Positions 17,976 through 27,534 of a DNA stretch of 64,000 nucleotides are shown one piece after another. The stretch is from Parvularcula oceani (GTDB taxonomy: Bacteria > Pseudomonadota > Alphaproteobacteria > Caulobacterales > Parvularculaceae). The stretch is from positions 186,001 to 250,000 of the forward strand of contig NZ_JPHU01000002.1 in NCBI RefSeq assembly GCF_000733125.1. The letters run 5' to 3'. The position numbers and the translations under genes are program-made. A model generated the notes under the pieces. The model ran no database searches and was not told the DNA's origin. It saw only the letters and a program-made list of their open reading frames with translations. Numbering within the stretch: the first letter of the stretch is position 1; every line of letters starts with the position of its first letter.

Positions 17976-18871
17976 AGGCTCTGCGCCGAGAAGGTGTCGC
18001 AGGCGTTCATGTCGCCCGTCCGATAGCCGGTGGAGAGCCAGCGCTGGCGCTGCTCGGACGTGCCGTGGGTGAAGCTGTCGGGCACGACGCGCCCCCCGCT
18101 CTGCCGCTGCAACGCATCGTCGCCGATCGCGTTCGCGGCCCTCAGCCCCTCCTGGATATCGCCTTCCTCGAGCGAGAAGCCCTGGAGCCCGGCTGTCTGG
18201 CGCGCCCAGACGCCGGCGAGGCAATCGGCCATCAGCTCCATCCGGACCGAATAGAGATTGCGTTCCGCCTCGGATCCTGCCCGCGCCTGCTGCTGGCGGA
18301 CCTGATCCGAAATGCCGGTCACGGTCTGGATGTGATGGCCGACCTCATGCGCGATGACATAGGCGCGGGCGAAGTCGCCGGGGGCGTCGAAGCGGGAGGC
18401 GAGCTGGTCGAAGAAGCTCGTATCGATATAGATCTGCTGTCCGCCCGGGCAGTAGAAGGGCCCGACGGCCGCATTGGCGAAGCCGCAGCCTTGGGTGCTG
18501 ACGCCGCCCGAGAAGAGGTTCAGCCGCGGCGCGGGATAGGCGCCGAGGCCGTTCTCGCGGAATTGCTCTGTCCAGACGTCTTCGGTCGCCGCCAGGACCG
18601 CGCCGATCTCCGCGTCATAGCGGCTGGTGATCTCGCCGCGAGGGGCCGTCGCAGGCGAGGGCGAGGGCGAGGAGCTGAGCGGATTGATGCCCAGCGCGCT
18701 CAGGAGGAAGAAGCCGCCGACGACCACGACCACCCCGCCAATGCCGAAGCGGTTGAAGATCACGCGCAGCAGGAGGAAGGCGAGAATGCCCCGGCCGCCG
18801 CCCATGGCGCTGCCGCCCTCGTCGCGACGATTGAAGACATTGTCGCTCTGCCGATAGTCTTCCCAGCGCAT
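17972..18871 (-). CDS. YpfJ-like neutral zinc metallopeptidase
   Basis: The 299-residue protein has a short N-terminal cytoplasmic part with the conserved MRWEDYRQSDNV opening and a membrane helix at about 45-61. A proline/serine linker leads to a zincin-like domain with HEVGH (175-179). The C-terminal half keeps YpfJ-family features such as FSLEEGDIQEGLRAA and a final DACDTF-like block (MNACDTF). I place the start at 18871 because the conserved family N-terminus begins there. It is 26 nt downstream of the DUF2721 gene on the same strand. Its substrate is unknown; the catalytic domain probably faces the periplasm. Confidence 0.9.
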   Translation of the reverse strand: MRWEDYRQSDNVFNRRDEGGSAMGGGRGILAFLLLRVIFNRFGIGGVVVVVGGFFLLSALGINPLSSSPSPSPATAPRGEITSRYDAEIGAVLAATEDVWTEQFRENGLGAYPAPRLNLFSGGVSTQGCGFANAAVGPFYCPGGQQIYIDTSFFDQLASRFDAPGDFARAYVIAHEVGHHIQTVTGISDQVRQQQARAGSEAERNLYSVRMELMADCLAGVWARQTAGLQGFSLEEGDIQEGLRAANAIGDDALQRQSGGRVVPDSFTHGTSEQRQRWLSTGYRTGDMNACDTFSAQSL

Positions 18872-18897
18872 GAAGGACTCCGTTCCGCTCCGCCCCC

Positions 18898-19416
18898 CTA
18901 ACACGCGTCCTTGCGCAATGTCGCAGCGGGCGGCGCCTTTGCTGCCGCCGCCGCCTCGGCCCGGCGCGCATCGTTCATGAGGAGCTCGGTTCGAAACCGA
19001 ACCGATCCCATGGCGACCGAGATTTCGAGGAGGAGAAGGCTCAGCCCCGCGATCAGGAGGGCCATGGTCGTCACGAAGAGCACCGCGATCGGCACGCCCA
19101 GTCCGAGCGCCAGAAGGTCACCGAGGAAGAGCAGCGCGACGACCGTGCAGACCGTCAGCGCCGCCGCCGCGCAGCAGGTGATGGCCCCGTTGACGAGCCG
19201 CATCCTGCGCGACAGCGCGGCGAGTTCCCTTTGGTGGCGCGCCGTCTCTTCCGGGCCTTCGCCGGCTTCGAGCAGGTCTTCGAGAGCGCGGGCCCGGTCG
19301 ATGACCCGCGAGAGGCGCTGGGTCATCACGTTGAGGATGGCGCCGACGCCCGCCAGCAGGAAGACGGGCGCGACGGCGAGCTGGATGACGGTGGCGATGG
19401 CGGGATGTTCGATCAT
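18898..19416 (-). CDS. DUF2721 membrane protein
   Basis: The 172-residue protein has an N-terminal hydrophobic helix (ATVIQLAVAPVFLLAGVGAI), the family hallmark NVMTQRLSRVIDRARALE (about 29-46), and two further membrane helices around 78-98 and 103-125. DUF2721 proteins are conserved in Proteobacteria, and I know of no assigned function. It sits upstream of the YpfJ-like metallopeptidase gene and is divergent from secB (97-nt gap), so it shares an intergenic region with secB but is not co-transcribed with it. Confidence 0.85.
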   Translation of the reverse strand: MIEHPAIATVIQLAVAPVFLLAGVGAILNVMTQRLSRVIDRARALEDLLEAGEGPEETARHQRELAALSRRMRLVNGAITCCAAAALTVCTVVALLFLGDLLALGLGVPIAVLFVTTMALLIAGLSLLLLEISVAMGSVRFRTELLMNDARRAEAAAAAKAPPAATLRKDAC

Positions 19417-19513
19417 GCCGCCGCGCGTTGCGCGCGCGCCCCGCGCCCGTCAAGCCTTGCGGAAGCGGCGGCGTGACGTGTACCCCGCCCGGCACGCAAG
19501 CAGCGAGTTTTCG

Positions 19514-20032
19514 ATGTCCGAGACGCCTCCGAACCAGCCCCAGCCCGACCAGAACGCTCCCGTCATGCGGGTGCTGAACCAGTATGTGAAGGATCTCTCC
19601 TTCGAGAACCCGAACGCGCCCCAGGCGGTGCGACCCGACCTGCCCGCGCCGGCTGTCGATGTCGCCGTCGACGTCAATGCCCGCTCGCTGGGTCAGGACC
19701 AGTACGAGGTCGAGCTGAGCTGCTCGGCGAACGCCACCCGGGACGGAAACACCGTCTTCGTCGTGGAGGTCAATTACGCCGGCCACTTCCTGATCCAGAA
19801 CGTGCCGCAGGAGCATCTGGAAAGCGTGCTGCTCGTCAACGCGCCGCAGCTCCTCTTTCCCTTCGCCCGTCAGGTCGTCGCGACGGCGACGCGCGATGGC
19901 GGCTTCATGCCGCTCATGCTCGAACCTCTGGACTTCGCCGGCATGTACCAGATGCAGCTTGCGAAGCGGCAGCAGGCGGCGCGCGACAATGCCGCCGCCG
20001 GCGACGGCCCGCCCGAGGTCGGGTCCGCCTGA
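19514..20032 (+). CDS. secB: Protein-export chaperone SecB
   Basis: The 172-residue protein has the SecB core: VLNQYVKDLSFENPNAP, then FVVEVNYAGHF, APQLLFPFARQVVA, GGFMPLMLEPLDFAGMY. SecB keeps precursors unfolded and delivers them to SecA. The ATG at 19514 gives a hydrophilic N-terminal tail typical of alphaproteobacterial SecB. In many relatives secB is next to fxsA and timA; in this window those genes are about 23 kb away (42584-43726). Confidence 0.96.
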   Translation: MSETPPNQPQPDQNAPVMRVLNQYVKDLSFENPNAPQAVRPDLPAPAVDVAVDVNARSLGQDQYEVELSCSANATRDGNTVFVVEVNYAGHFLIQNVPQEHLESVLLVNAPQLLFPFARQVVATATRDGGFMPLMLEPLDFAGMYQMQLAKRQQAARDNAAAGDGPPEVGSA

Positions 20033-20049
20033 GCGGCCTTCGCGGCCGC
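20033..20049. terminator. Short hairpin between convergent secB and kinase genes
   Basis: GCGGCC (20033-20038) and GGCCGC (20044-20049) pair around TTCGC in the 18-nt space between two convergent stops. There is no T-run on either side, so terminator function is only suggested by position. Confidence 0.3.
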
Positions 20050-20050
20050 C

Positions 20051-20893
20051 TCAATAATAGTCGTAGCTGCCTGAGCCGTGGGGCGCCTTGTTGAGGACCG
20101 TCCCCACGAGCTTTTCCTTGGGCAGGAGGGACACCGATTCCTCGAGCTGGGAGAACCGGCTTTCCCCCGCCGCGACCACCAGCAGGATCCCGTCGAGCTT
20201 GGGCAGAACGGCGAGCGTGTCGTCGCAGCCCGTCATCGGCGGCAGGTCGAGGATGATCAGAACATTCTCGGCCAGTCCGCGCAGCTCATCGAGCGCCCGG
20301 TCGAACCGCGAACTCGCCAGATGCTCCGCGCTCATCTCGGTCGAGCGGTCGGTCAGCATATAGGCGAGATTGCCTGCCTCGTTGCGGTAGAGGTAGTCGG
20401 TCGCCCGCCCCTCTCCGCGGAAATAGTCGATCGAGGGCTTGAAGCCGCGCGCATCGAGATATTGCGCGGCCGCGGGGCGGCGGAGGTCGAAATCGGCGAG
20501 CACCACGCTCTGCTCAGGGCGGCGCGCGCAGGCGAGCGCGAGGTGCAGCGCGGTCACGGTCTTGCCGGCCCCCGGACCGGGCGATGTGATCCCGAGGACC
20601 TTGCCGCCGCGCGCCCGCATCTCTTCGAGAACCCGCGTGCGCAGAATGCGGAAGGCGCCGTCCACGACGGCGCTGTCGCCGGCATGGCTGCCGAAATTCT
20701 CCCGGAAGAAGGCGATATCGGCCTGCAGGGGCGGCAGCGCCGCGATCGAGGGGCTGCCGCCTGTGTCCCGCCGGATTTCGGGCAGGCGCGGGGCGGGCGA
20801 TGCCAGCTCCGCCTCTTTGGCCGCGGGCGCTTCGGGCGGGGGCGTGGCGACGCCGGCGCGGGCGCGCTTGAGCGCCTCTTCGAACTCTCTCAT
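20051..20893 (-). CDS. Exopolysaccharide tyrosine autokinase (CpsD/CapB/Wzc-C-like)
   Basis: The 280-residue P-loop ATPase has Walker A GPGAGKT (106-112), the BY-kinase Walker A' VVLADFDLRRP (130-140) and Walker B VLIILDLPPMTG. The C-terminus is tyrosine-rich (SYDYY), as expected for the autophosphorylated tail of bacterial tyrosine kinases. The membrane activator is a separate gene just upstream (20915-22540), so the Wzc system is split in two as in CapA/CapB pairs. It controls polymer length and export of an extracellular polysaccharide; rhamnose-sugar synthesis genes lie across the divergent promoter. Confidence 0.88.
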   Translation of the reverse strand: MREFEEALKRARAGVATPPPEAPAAKEAELASPAPRLPEIRRDTGGSPSIAALPPLQADIAFFRENFGSHAGDSAVVDGAFRILRTRVLEEMRARGGKVLGITSPGPGAGKTVTALHLALACARRPEQSVVLADFDLRRPAAAQYLDARGFKPSIDYFRGEGRATDYLYRNEAGNLAYMLTDRSTEMSAEHLASSRFDRALDELRGLAENVLIILDLPPMTGCDDTLAVLPKLDGILLVVAAGESRFSQLEESVSLLPKEKLVGTVLNKAPHGSGSYDYY

Positions 20894-20914
20894 CGGGGTT
20901 CTCCTCGCTGCGGC

Positions 20915-22540
20915 TTAAAACAGCGTCTGATAGGCGGTCCAGGACAGCGCCACGGTGAGGACGACGCTCGCCGTGGCCAGTGAGGCCGTCGCGACGCGCT
21001 TGGGGGTTCTTTCATCGGCCGTCTTGAAGCGCGGCACTTCGATGATCTTCGTGTCGGGCAGCAGCTCTTCGAGATGCGACTTCGACTGTACCTTGGCGAA
21101 GAGCACTTCGGGGATCAGCACGAGCGCGCCGGCCAGGGCCGCCGAGAAGCCGAAGATGAGCACGGCGAGGCGCGGCTTGTCCGGGCTGCTCGGCTCGTCG
21201 GCCCGGATGGGCTGTTCGATCACGAGCACCCGCTCGCCCTTCTGCTGGCTCTCCAGGCTCTGCGAACGCTCGGCTTCGGCGCGGTTGCGCTGCAGGTCGA
21301 CGAGCTCGCGCTCGAGCCGTTCCTGCTCCTGTTCGAGAACGTAGAGCTGCGTCTCGACCGCGGGAACGCGCGCCAGGCGGGCTTCGAGATCGGCGATCTG
21401 GCGCTCGGCGTTCTCTCTTTGCTGCTGCAGCGATTCGAGCTTGGACTGGAGCGTCAGGAGCTGCGCGGAATAGCTCGCTTCGGATGTGGAGGTGGTGCGG
21501 GCATTGTCCGGCAGCGCATCGAGCTGGCGCTGCAGCTCCTCGCGGCGGCGCGCGACGCGCTCATATTGAAGGCTGCCCTCGGACGCCTCGGCCAGCTGCT
21601 CGCCGAGCAGCTCGATCTCTTCACGGGCATTCTCGCGGAAGGCCTCGGGGTCGATGTCCCGCTCGAGGTCGAGCACCTCTTCCTTCAGCGCGATGACGTC
21701 GGGATAGGTCTCCTGATATTGCCGGCGGGCCTGGGCGAGCAGGCGGCGGCGCTGGCGCAGCTCCTCTTCTTCCGGCGACATCCGCCCCGCGCCTTCGAAG
21801 ATCGGACGCTGCACCTCGAGCACCCGCAGCTCGGTCTCGGCCTGCGCGATGGCGCCCTCGATCCTGTCCTTCTCGATCACCACGCGCTGCAGCGTGCTTT
21901 CGTAGAGGCGCCGATTGTCCGGCAGGGCGTTGGGGTTGTCTTCCTTGATCTCGGCGATCTGCTCGCCGAGCCCGTCGATCGCTCTGCGGACCTTGCGCTC
22001 CTCCTCGAGAAGGAAGTCCGTCGTGTATCCCGCCTGCTCCGTGCGGATCTCGACGATCGTCGCCATGAACTGCGTCATCAGCTCGTTCGCAACGCGCTGC
22101 GCCCGCTCGGGATCCTCGTGCTCGAAGGCGATGGTGGTCAGGATCGAGGAGGGCTCGTCGCGCCGCCTCGAAGTCTGGGTGCGCTCGATGCTGATGCGCG
22201 AGCGGTCGTCCATGATGTCTTCTTTTTCGCTCCGGGACAGGCGCTCATCGCCGAAGACCTCGAAGCGCTCGCCGATCCGGATCACATTGTCCCGCGCCAG
22301 GACTTCCGCCCGCACGCGGCGAAGGCGCTGTTCCGCCTCGCTCTGGATCGTGGACTGCACATAGCTGTCGGGCACCTGCTGGTCCTCGACCAGAAGGAGC
22401 GCGCGGGACTCGTAGAGCGGCGGCAGCTGGGCGAGCACGGCGAGCCCCACGATCGCGAAGATCGCGAACGGGATGATAAGCCAGAACAGGCGCTGCCGGA
22501 GCATCCGCAGAATGTCCTGGGGACCGAAAGAGAAACGCAT
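20915..22540 (-). CDS. Wzz/GNVR-type chain-length determinant protein
   Basis: The 541-residue inner-membrane protein has an N-terminal membrane helix (about 15-36), a Wzz domain, and a long coiled-coil region (about 180-440) rich in Glu, Arg and Gln with many EEL/RRREELQRQ-like heptads. A second helix lies near 458-480, and a third hydrophobic stretch ends the protein. It is the periplasmic polysaccharide co-polymerase partner of the tyrosine kinase encoded 21 nt downstream. The terminal helix after a soluble loop differs from the simple two-helix Wzz layout and resembles XrtA-type EPS proteins, though no exosortase gene is in view. Confidence 0.85.
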   Translation of the reverse strand: MRFSFGPQDILRMLRQRLFWLIIPFAIFAIVGLAVLAQLPPLYESRALLLVEDQQVPDSYVQSTIQSEAEQRLRRVRAEVLARDNVIRIGERFEVFGDERLSRSEKEDIMDDRSRISIERTQTSRRRDEPSSILTTIAFEHEDPERAQRVANELMTQFMATIVEIRTEQAGYTTDFLLEEERKVRRAIDGLGEQIAEIKEDNPNALPDNRRLYESTLQRVVIEKDRIEGAIAQAETELRVLEVQRPIFEGAGRMSPEEEELRQRRRLLAQARRQYQETYPDVIALKEEVLDLERDIDPEAFRENAREEIELLGEQLAEASEGSLQYERVARRREELQRQLDALPDNARTTSTSEASYSAQLLTLQSKLESLQQQRENAERQIADLEARLARVPAVETQLYVLEQEQERLERELVDLQRNRAEAERSQSLESQQKGERVLVIEQPIRADEPSSPDKPRLAVLIFGFSAALAGALVLIPEVLFAKVQSKSHLEELLPDTKIIEVPRFKTADERTPKRVATASLATASVVLTVALSWTAYQTLF

Positions 22541-22588
22541 CCTGACCTACCTGTTACCCGCGCCTCACAGGCGAAGTTCCGACCTACC

Positions 22589-22605
22589 GCACGCCCGCGG
22601 CGTGC
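22589..22605. promoter_or_regulatory. Inverted repeat in the divergent EPS/rml promoter region
   Basis: GCACGCC (22589-22595), CGC, GGCGTGC (22599-22605) is a perfect 7-bp inverted repeat in the 173-nt gap between wzz and rmlC. It sits about 49 nt upstream of wzz and 109 nt upstream of rmlC, where a shared operator could act. Its GC content means a chance match is quite possible. Confidence 0.35.
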
Positions 22606-22713
22606 ACAATTGAACCTCGTCACGCAAGCAGCATGCCGGGGGAAGGGACGCCAGCCTCGGTTGCCGTCGGCATCCGGGGTGGCTAATCGGACACCCCTAT
22701 CGAAAGGCGCGCC

Positions 22714-23310
22714 ATGGCAGAGATCAGGACGGACGAGGTCGCCCCCGTCAAGCACTTGACCCCGAGACGCTTCGGCGACGCGCGCGGCTGGTTCTCGGAG
22801 ACCTTCCGCGCCGACTGGCCTCTGCTGGAGGCGGGCGCCTTCGTGCAGGACAATCACGCCTATTCCGCCGAGCGCCTGACGGTCCGCGGCCTCCACTTCC
22901 AGTTCGGCCCCTCCGCCCAGGCCAAGCTTCTCCGCGTGGCGGCAGGCGCCATTCTCGACGTGGCGGTCGACATCCGCCGCGGCTCGCCCACCTTCGGGCA
23001 GCACGTGGCGGCGGAGCTGACGGCCGAGAACGGAGAGCAGCTCTTCGTGCCTCACGGCTTCGCCCATGGCTATGCGACGCTGACCGAGGACACGCAGGTC
23101 CTCTACAAGGTCGATGCCTATTACGATCCGCAGCGCGAAGGCTCGGTGCGGTTCGACGATCCCCAGATCGGCATAGACTGGCCGGAAGGCGACGCGAAGC
23201 TGTCCGAGAAGGACAGGGCGGCCCCCTTCTTGAAGGACCTCGACACGCCTTTCGTCTATGACGAGAGCGCTCCATATGACTGCCGCTGCCTCGACCGGCC
23301 CGGCGCTTGA
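22714..23310 (+). CDS. rmlC: dTDP-4-dehydrorhamnose 3,5-epimerase
   Basis: The 198-residue cupin has the catalytic His61 in RGLHFQFGP, the substrate-proton Tyr in YKVDAYYDP (about 131-139) and the VPHGFAHGY metal-free cupin strand. It epimerises C3 and C5 of dTDP-4-keto-6-deoxyglucose on the way to dTDP-L-rhamnose. It is the first gene of rmlC-B-D-A, all four of which are present and intact, and it faces the wzz/kinase operon. L-rhamnose is therefore a likely component of the extracellular polysaccharide. Confidence 0.96.
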   Translation: MAEIRTDEVAPVKHLTPRRFGDARGWFSETFRADWPLLEAGAFVQDNHAYSAERLTVRGLHFQFGPSAQAKLLRVAAGAILDVAVDIRRGSPTFGQHVAAELTAENGEQLFVPHGFAHGYATLTEDTQVLYKVDAYYDPQREGSVRFDDPQIGIDWPEGDAKLSEKDRAAPFLKDLDTPFVYDESAPYDCRCLDRPGA

Positions 23311-23321
23311 GAGACAAAGCG

Positions 23322-24376
<1,055 letters not shown>

Positions 24377-24380
<4 letters not shown>

Positions 24381-25258
24381 CCGACACGCTCCTCGTCACC
24401 GGCGCGCACGGCCAGGTCGGCCATGCGCTGACCCGCCTCGCCGGGCTGCACGGCTTCAAGCCGGTGGCGCTCGGATCCTCCGAACTCGACATCACCGACG
24501 CCGCCGCCGTGGAGCGCGCCGCGCAGGCGCACGCTCCTGCCGCCGTGGTCAACGCGGCCGCCTATACGGGCGTCGACAAGGCCGAAGAGGAAGAGGCGCG
24601 CGCGCAGGCCGTGAATGCCGACGGGCCCGCCCATCTCGCCCGCGTCTTCGGCTCCGCCGTGCCGCTGCTGCATTTCTCGACGGACTACGTCTTCGACGGC
24701 GAGGGCAAGCGGCCATACCGCGAGGACGATTCGACCGCGCCGCTCGGCGCCTATGGCCGCACCAAGCTGGCCGGCGAAAAGACCATACTCGCCGCGGCGC
24801 GCGGCAGCGTCATGCGGACGGCCTGGGTCTATTCCGATCATGGCGGCAATTTCCTCAAGACCATGCTGCGCGTCGGACGGGAGCGGGGCGCCCTGTCGGT
24901 GGTCGACGACCAGATCGGCACGCCCACCCATGCCGCGGACATCGCGGAAGCTGCGCTCGTCATGTTGCGCAAGCAGATGGAGGCGCCGGGTCTGGCCGGG
25001 CTCTACCACTATACCGCGTCCGGGCAGACGAGCTGGCACGGCTTCGCCGCAGCGATCTTCGAAGCCCTCGAGAGCGAAACGGGCGAGAGGGTCGGGCTTT
25101 CGGCCATACCGAGTTCGGACTATCCCACGCCCGCCGCGAGGCCGGCCTATTCCGTTCTCGACGGCAGCAGAATCGAACGGACCTTCGGCGTGACCCGGCC
25201 CGACTGGCGCGCGCCCGTCGCAGGCACGGTCGCAGAGGTCCTCAAGGAGAGGGTATGA
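24377..25258 (+). CDS. rmlD: dTDP-4-dehydrorhamnose reductase
   Basis: The 293-residue SDR begins at a GTG that overlaps the rmlB stop (GTGA). It has [13 protein letters not shown] for NADPH binding, [15 protein letters not shown], and the catalytic Tyr-x3-Lys in YGRTKLAGE. It makes the final reduction to dTDP-L-rhamnose. The overlaps at both ends (4 nt each with rmlB and rmlA) indicate tight translational coupling in the operon. Confidence 0.96.
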
Positions 25259-26145
25259 CCAATCAAGGTACGGCGATGAAGGGCATCATCCTGGCGGGAG
25301 GGTCGGGCACGCGCCTGCACCCGCTGACCCAGGTGATGTCGAAGCAGCTCCTGCCCGTCTACGACAAGCCGATGATCTACTACCCGCTGACCACGCTCAT
25401 GCTGGCGGGGATCCGGGACATCCTGATCATCACCGCCCCGGAGGAGCGCGACCGCTTCGAGCGGCTGCTCGGCGATGGCAGCCAGTTCGGGATCGAGCTG
25501 TCCTATGTCGTCCAGCCCTCCCCTGACGGCCTGGCCCAGGCCTTCCTGCTCGGCGAGGAATTCCTGAACGGCGCGCCCGCCTGCCTCGTCCTGGGCGATA
25601 ACCTGTTCTACGGCTCGGGATTGCAGGAAAAGCTGGTCGGGGCCGCCGGGCTCACCTCGGGCGCGCGCGTCTTCGGCTATTATGTCCACGATCCGGAGCG
25701 CTACGGCGTGGTCGAGTTCGACGATGCCTTCCGCGCCATCAGCATCGAGGAGAAGCCCGCCGAGCCCAAATCGCACTGGGCCGTGACCGGGCTCTATTTC
25801 TATGACGGCTCGGTCTGCGAGCGTGCGAGGGCCCTCGAACCCAGCCCCCGCGGCGAGCTCGAGATTACCGACCTGAATCTCAGCTATCTGCGCGACGGCA
25901 CGCTTGAGGTGGAACGGCTGGGCCGCGGCTATGCCTGGCTCGACACGGGCACCCATGAATCCATGCTGCAGGCGGGCAACTACATCCAGACCGTCCAGGA
26001 GCGTCAGGGGCTCCTCGTGGCGTCGCCCGAGGAGACCGCCTTCAACAAGGGCTTCATCTCGAGGGCGCAGCTGGCAGAGCATGGCGAGCGCCTCAAGAAG
26101 ACGGTCTACGGCCAGACCCTGCTGGAGATCGCCGCGCAGAAGTGA
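25255..26145 (+). CDS. rmlA: Glucose-1-phosphate thymidylyltransferase
   Basis: The 296-residue nucleotidyltransferase has the signature [20 protein letters not shown], then [20 protein letters not shown] and [12 protein letters not shown]. It forms dTDP-glucose from dTTP and glucose-1-phosphate, the first step toward dTDP-L-rhamnose. The ATG at 25255 overlaps the rmlD stop and has AAGGAG 5 nt upstream; a second ATG at 25276 is possible and would start at MKGIILAGG. It is the last gene of the rml operon. Confidence 0.97.
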   Translation: MTNQGTAMKGIILAGGSGTRLHPLTQVMSKQLLPVYDKPMIYYPLTTLMLAGIRDILIITAPEERDRFERLLGDGSQFGIELSYVVQPSPDGLAQAFLLGEEFLNGAPACLVLGDNLFYGSGLQEKLVGAAGLTSGARVFGYYVHDPERYGVVEFDDAFRAISIEEKPAEPKSHWAVTGLYFYDGSVCERARALEPSPRGELEITDLNLSYLRDGTLEVERLGRGYAWLDTGTHESMLQAGNYIQTVQERQGLLVASPEETAFNKGFISRAQLAEHGERLKKTVYGQTLLEIAAQK

Positions 26146-26544
26146 CGCCGCCGCGCGAGCGGGCGGCCGCCGTTTCGAAGGCTGCCCCGGCGCTTTGCAG
26201 AGCCTTCAGGCGAATGTGATCATGCCTCGCTGGCGCCTCCCCGCCGGCCTCTTCGGCCCGGAAAGGGCCGCCTGCGGACCCGGGCCCGCCAAAGCGCGAT
26301 CTGCCATGAAAAAGGCAAGATCGGCAATGATATCGCGCAATTAGGGGCAGGCGCGCGCGCCGCTGCCAAGGCGGAGACCTCTCCTCCGCCCCGCGGGAGC
26401 GCCGGGCCGCCACGGCGCGCCCGCCTGCCGCGAGCGCTGCATCCCGACTGCTCGCGGGGATTGCCGCCTCCGGTTCGGGGGAACACCGTGCCCGGAGGCG
26501 TATTCACGCATTCCGCTACGATTCCACTCGAGCAAGGACGACCG
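26146..26544. other. Intergenic region of 399 nt without a supportable gene
   Basis: The gap between rmlA and the glycosyltransferase gene contains GC-rich short hairpins (for example GGGCGGCC early on) and one AT-richer stretch around 26300-26345. Open frames on both strands here are Arg/Gly/Ala-rich and show no family-like sequence. No perfect promoter of the EcfG or CtrA type is present. The 3' part probably holds the promoter of the glycosyltransferase gene. Confidence 0.5.
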
Positions 26545-27357
26545 ATGGCGCAGTCAGCAGCACATTTTCCCGTGTCTCCCAAGATCAGCGTTCTCACCAT
26601 CGTGCAGGGGCGAAAACCGCTGCTCGAGAACCTGCTTCAGGCGCTGCGCGGGCAGCTGATGCCCCCTGACGAAGTCGTCATCGCCTATATGCAGCCCGAC
26701 CCGTTCGAATTGCCGGACAAGCTGCCCTTCGAGGTGCGGATCTGCTTTGCCGAGGACGGCCACATGCCGGTCGCCGATGCGTGGAAACGGGCCGCCGAGA
26801 CAGCCACGGGCGATGTCCTGATCTATCTCGACCCCGACTGCATTCCCGCGCCCTCTCTCGTCATGGCCTATGCGCTGGAGCTTCAAGAAACCGATGGCTG
26901 CCTGATCGGAGACGTGCTCGACCTTCCCGGCGGCGCGGCCGAGGGCGCGGATGCCGCAGCCCTCGAGCGCGCCGGCGAGCGTCCCGCCGACAGGCCCGCG
27001 CCGCCGGCAACCGGCCTTTCGCCCGAACCCGATTACGACATGTTCCAGGGCCAGACCGTCGCTCTGCGCCGCGCGACGCTCACGCGCTGCGCCGGACCCG
27101 GTGCCCTTGCCTCAGGCTTTGGCAGGCAAGGCGCCGATCTCGCCCGCAAGCTCGAAGCGGCTGGGGTGCAGCTCTACCACTGTGCGGGGGCCCGCGCCTA
27201 TCGGCAGCTTCGGAGCGGCGGCAGGACGCGGCTGAACCGGCTGGGCGGAACGGCCGCCCTTGGCCGCGACGGCGAGAGGACGGGCGACCGGCCTCGCCGC
27301 CCGGCTGCGGGCGAGGCCGGAGCGGCCAGCGTGCCGAAGACCCGCCTATACAGCTGA
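26545..27357 (+). CDS. Family 2-like glycosyltransferase
   Basis: The 270-residue protein starts with a GT-A fold strand (SPKISVLTIVQGRKPLLENL) and contains GDVLIYLDPDCI (DPD at 96-98), the metal- and nucleotide-sugar-binding DxD of family 2 enzymes. Relatives transfer sugars in surface polysaccharide synthesis. The C-terminal third is Arg/Gly-rich and low in complexity, so the acceptor domain is weakly defined. The ATG at 26545 is used because the conserved part starts soon after it. Its position after rmlCBDA suggests a role in the same polysaccharide, although a 399-nt gap makes co-transcription uncertain. Confidence 0.65.
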   Translation: MAQSAAHFPVSPKISVLTIVQGRKPLLENLLQALRGQLMPPDEVVIAYMQPDPFELPDKLPFEVRICFAEDGHMPVADAWKRAAETATGDVLIYLDPDCIPAPSLVMAYALELQETDGCLIGDVLDLPGGAAEGADAAALERAGERPADRPAPPATGLSPEPDYDMFQGQTVALRRATLTRCAGPGALASGFGRQGADLARKLEAAGVQLYHCAGARAYRQLRSGGRTRLNRLGGTAALGRDGERTGDRPRRPAAGEAGAASVPKTRLYS

Positions 27358-27448
27358 ACGCCGCCCGGCTGGCGCCTTTCCCTCTCTCCCCGAACCGCGC
27401 TCGTCTTGGGGCGGAATCCGACATCAAGGCGGTTTTGTGACGGATGAC

Positions 27449-27474
27449 GGAACCCAAGCTGTCGCTGCGGCGTT
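27449..27474 (+). promoter_or_regulatory. EcfG-type general-stress promoter of phyR-udgX
   Basis: GGAAC (27449-27453), 17 nt, CGTT (27471-27474) matches the alphaproteobacterial EcfG/SigT consensus exactly. The predicted transcription start near 27481 lies about 55 nt before the phyR GTG. PhyR itself releases EcfG from its anti-sigma factor NepR, so this promoter implies positive autoregulation. Confidence 0.8.
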
Positions 27475-27534
27475 TGATGCATAGTCCAACCGGGTCCCTT
27501 CCCGGCGGATGACAGCCGTACAGGGACGAGAGCA

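Noticed and set aside
26461-26544. Upstream extension of the glycosyltransferase reading frame
   Set aside because: The added residues are non-conserved, Pro/Gly-rich intergenic sequence; the ATG at 26545 begins just before the GT-A fold.
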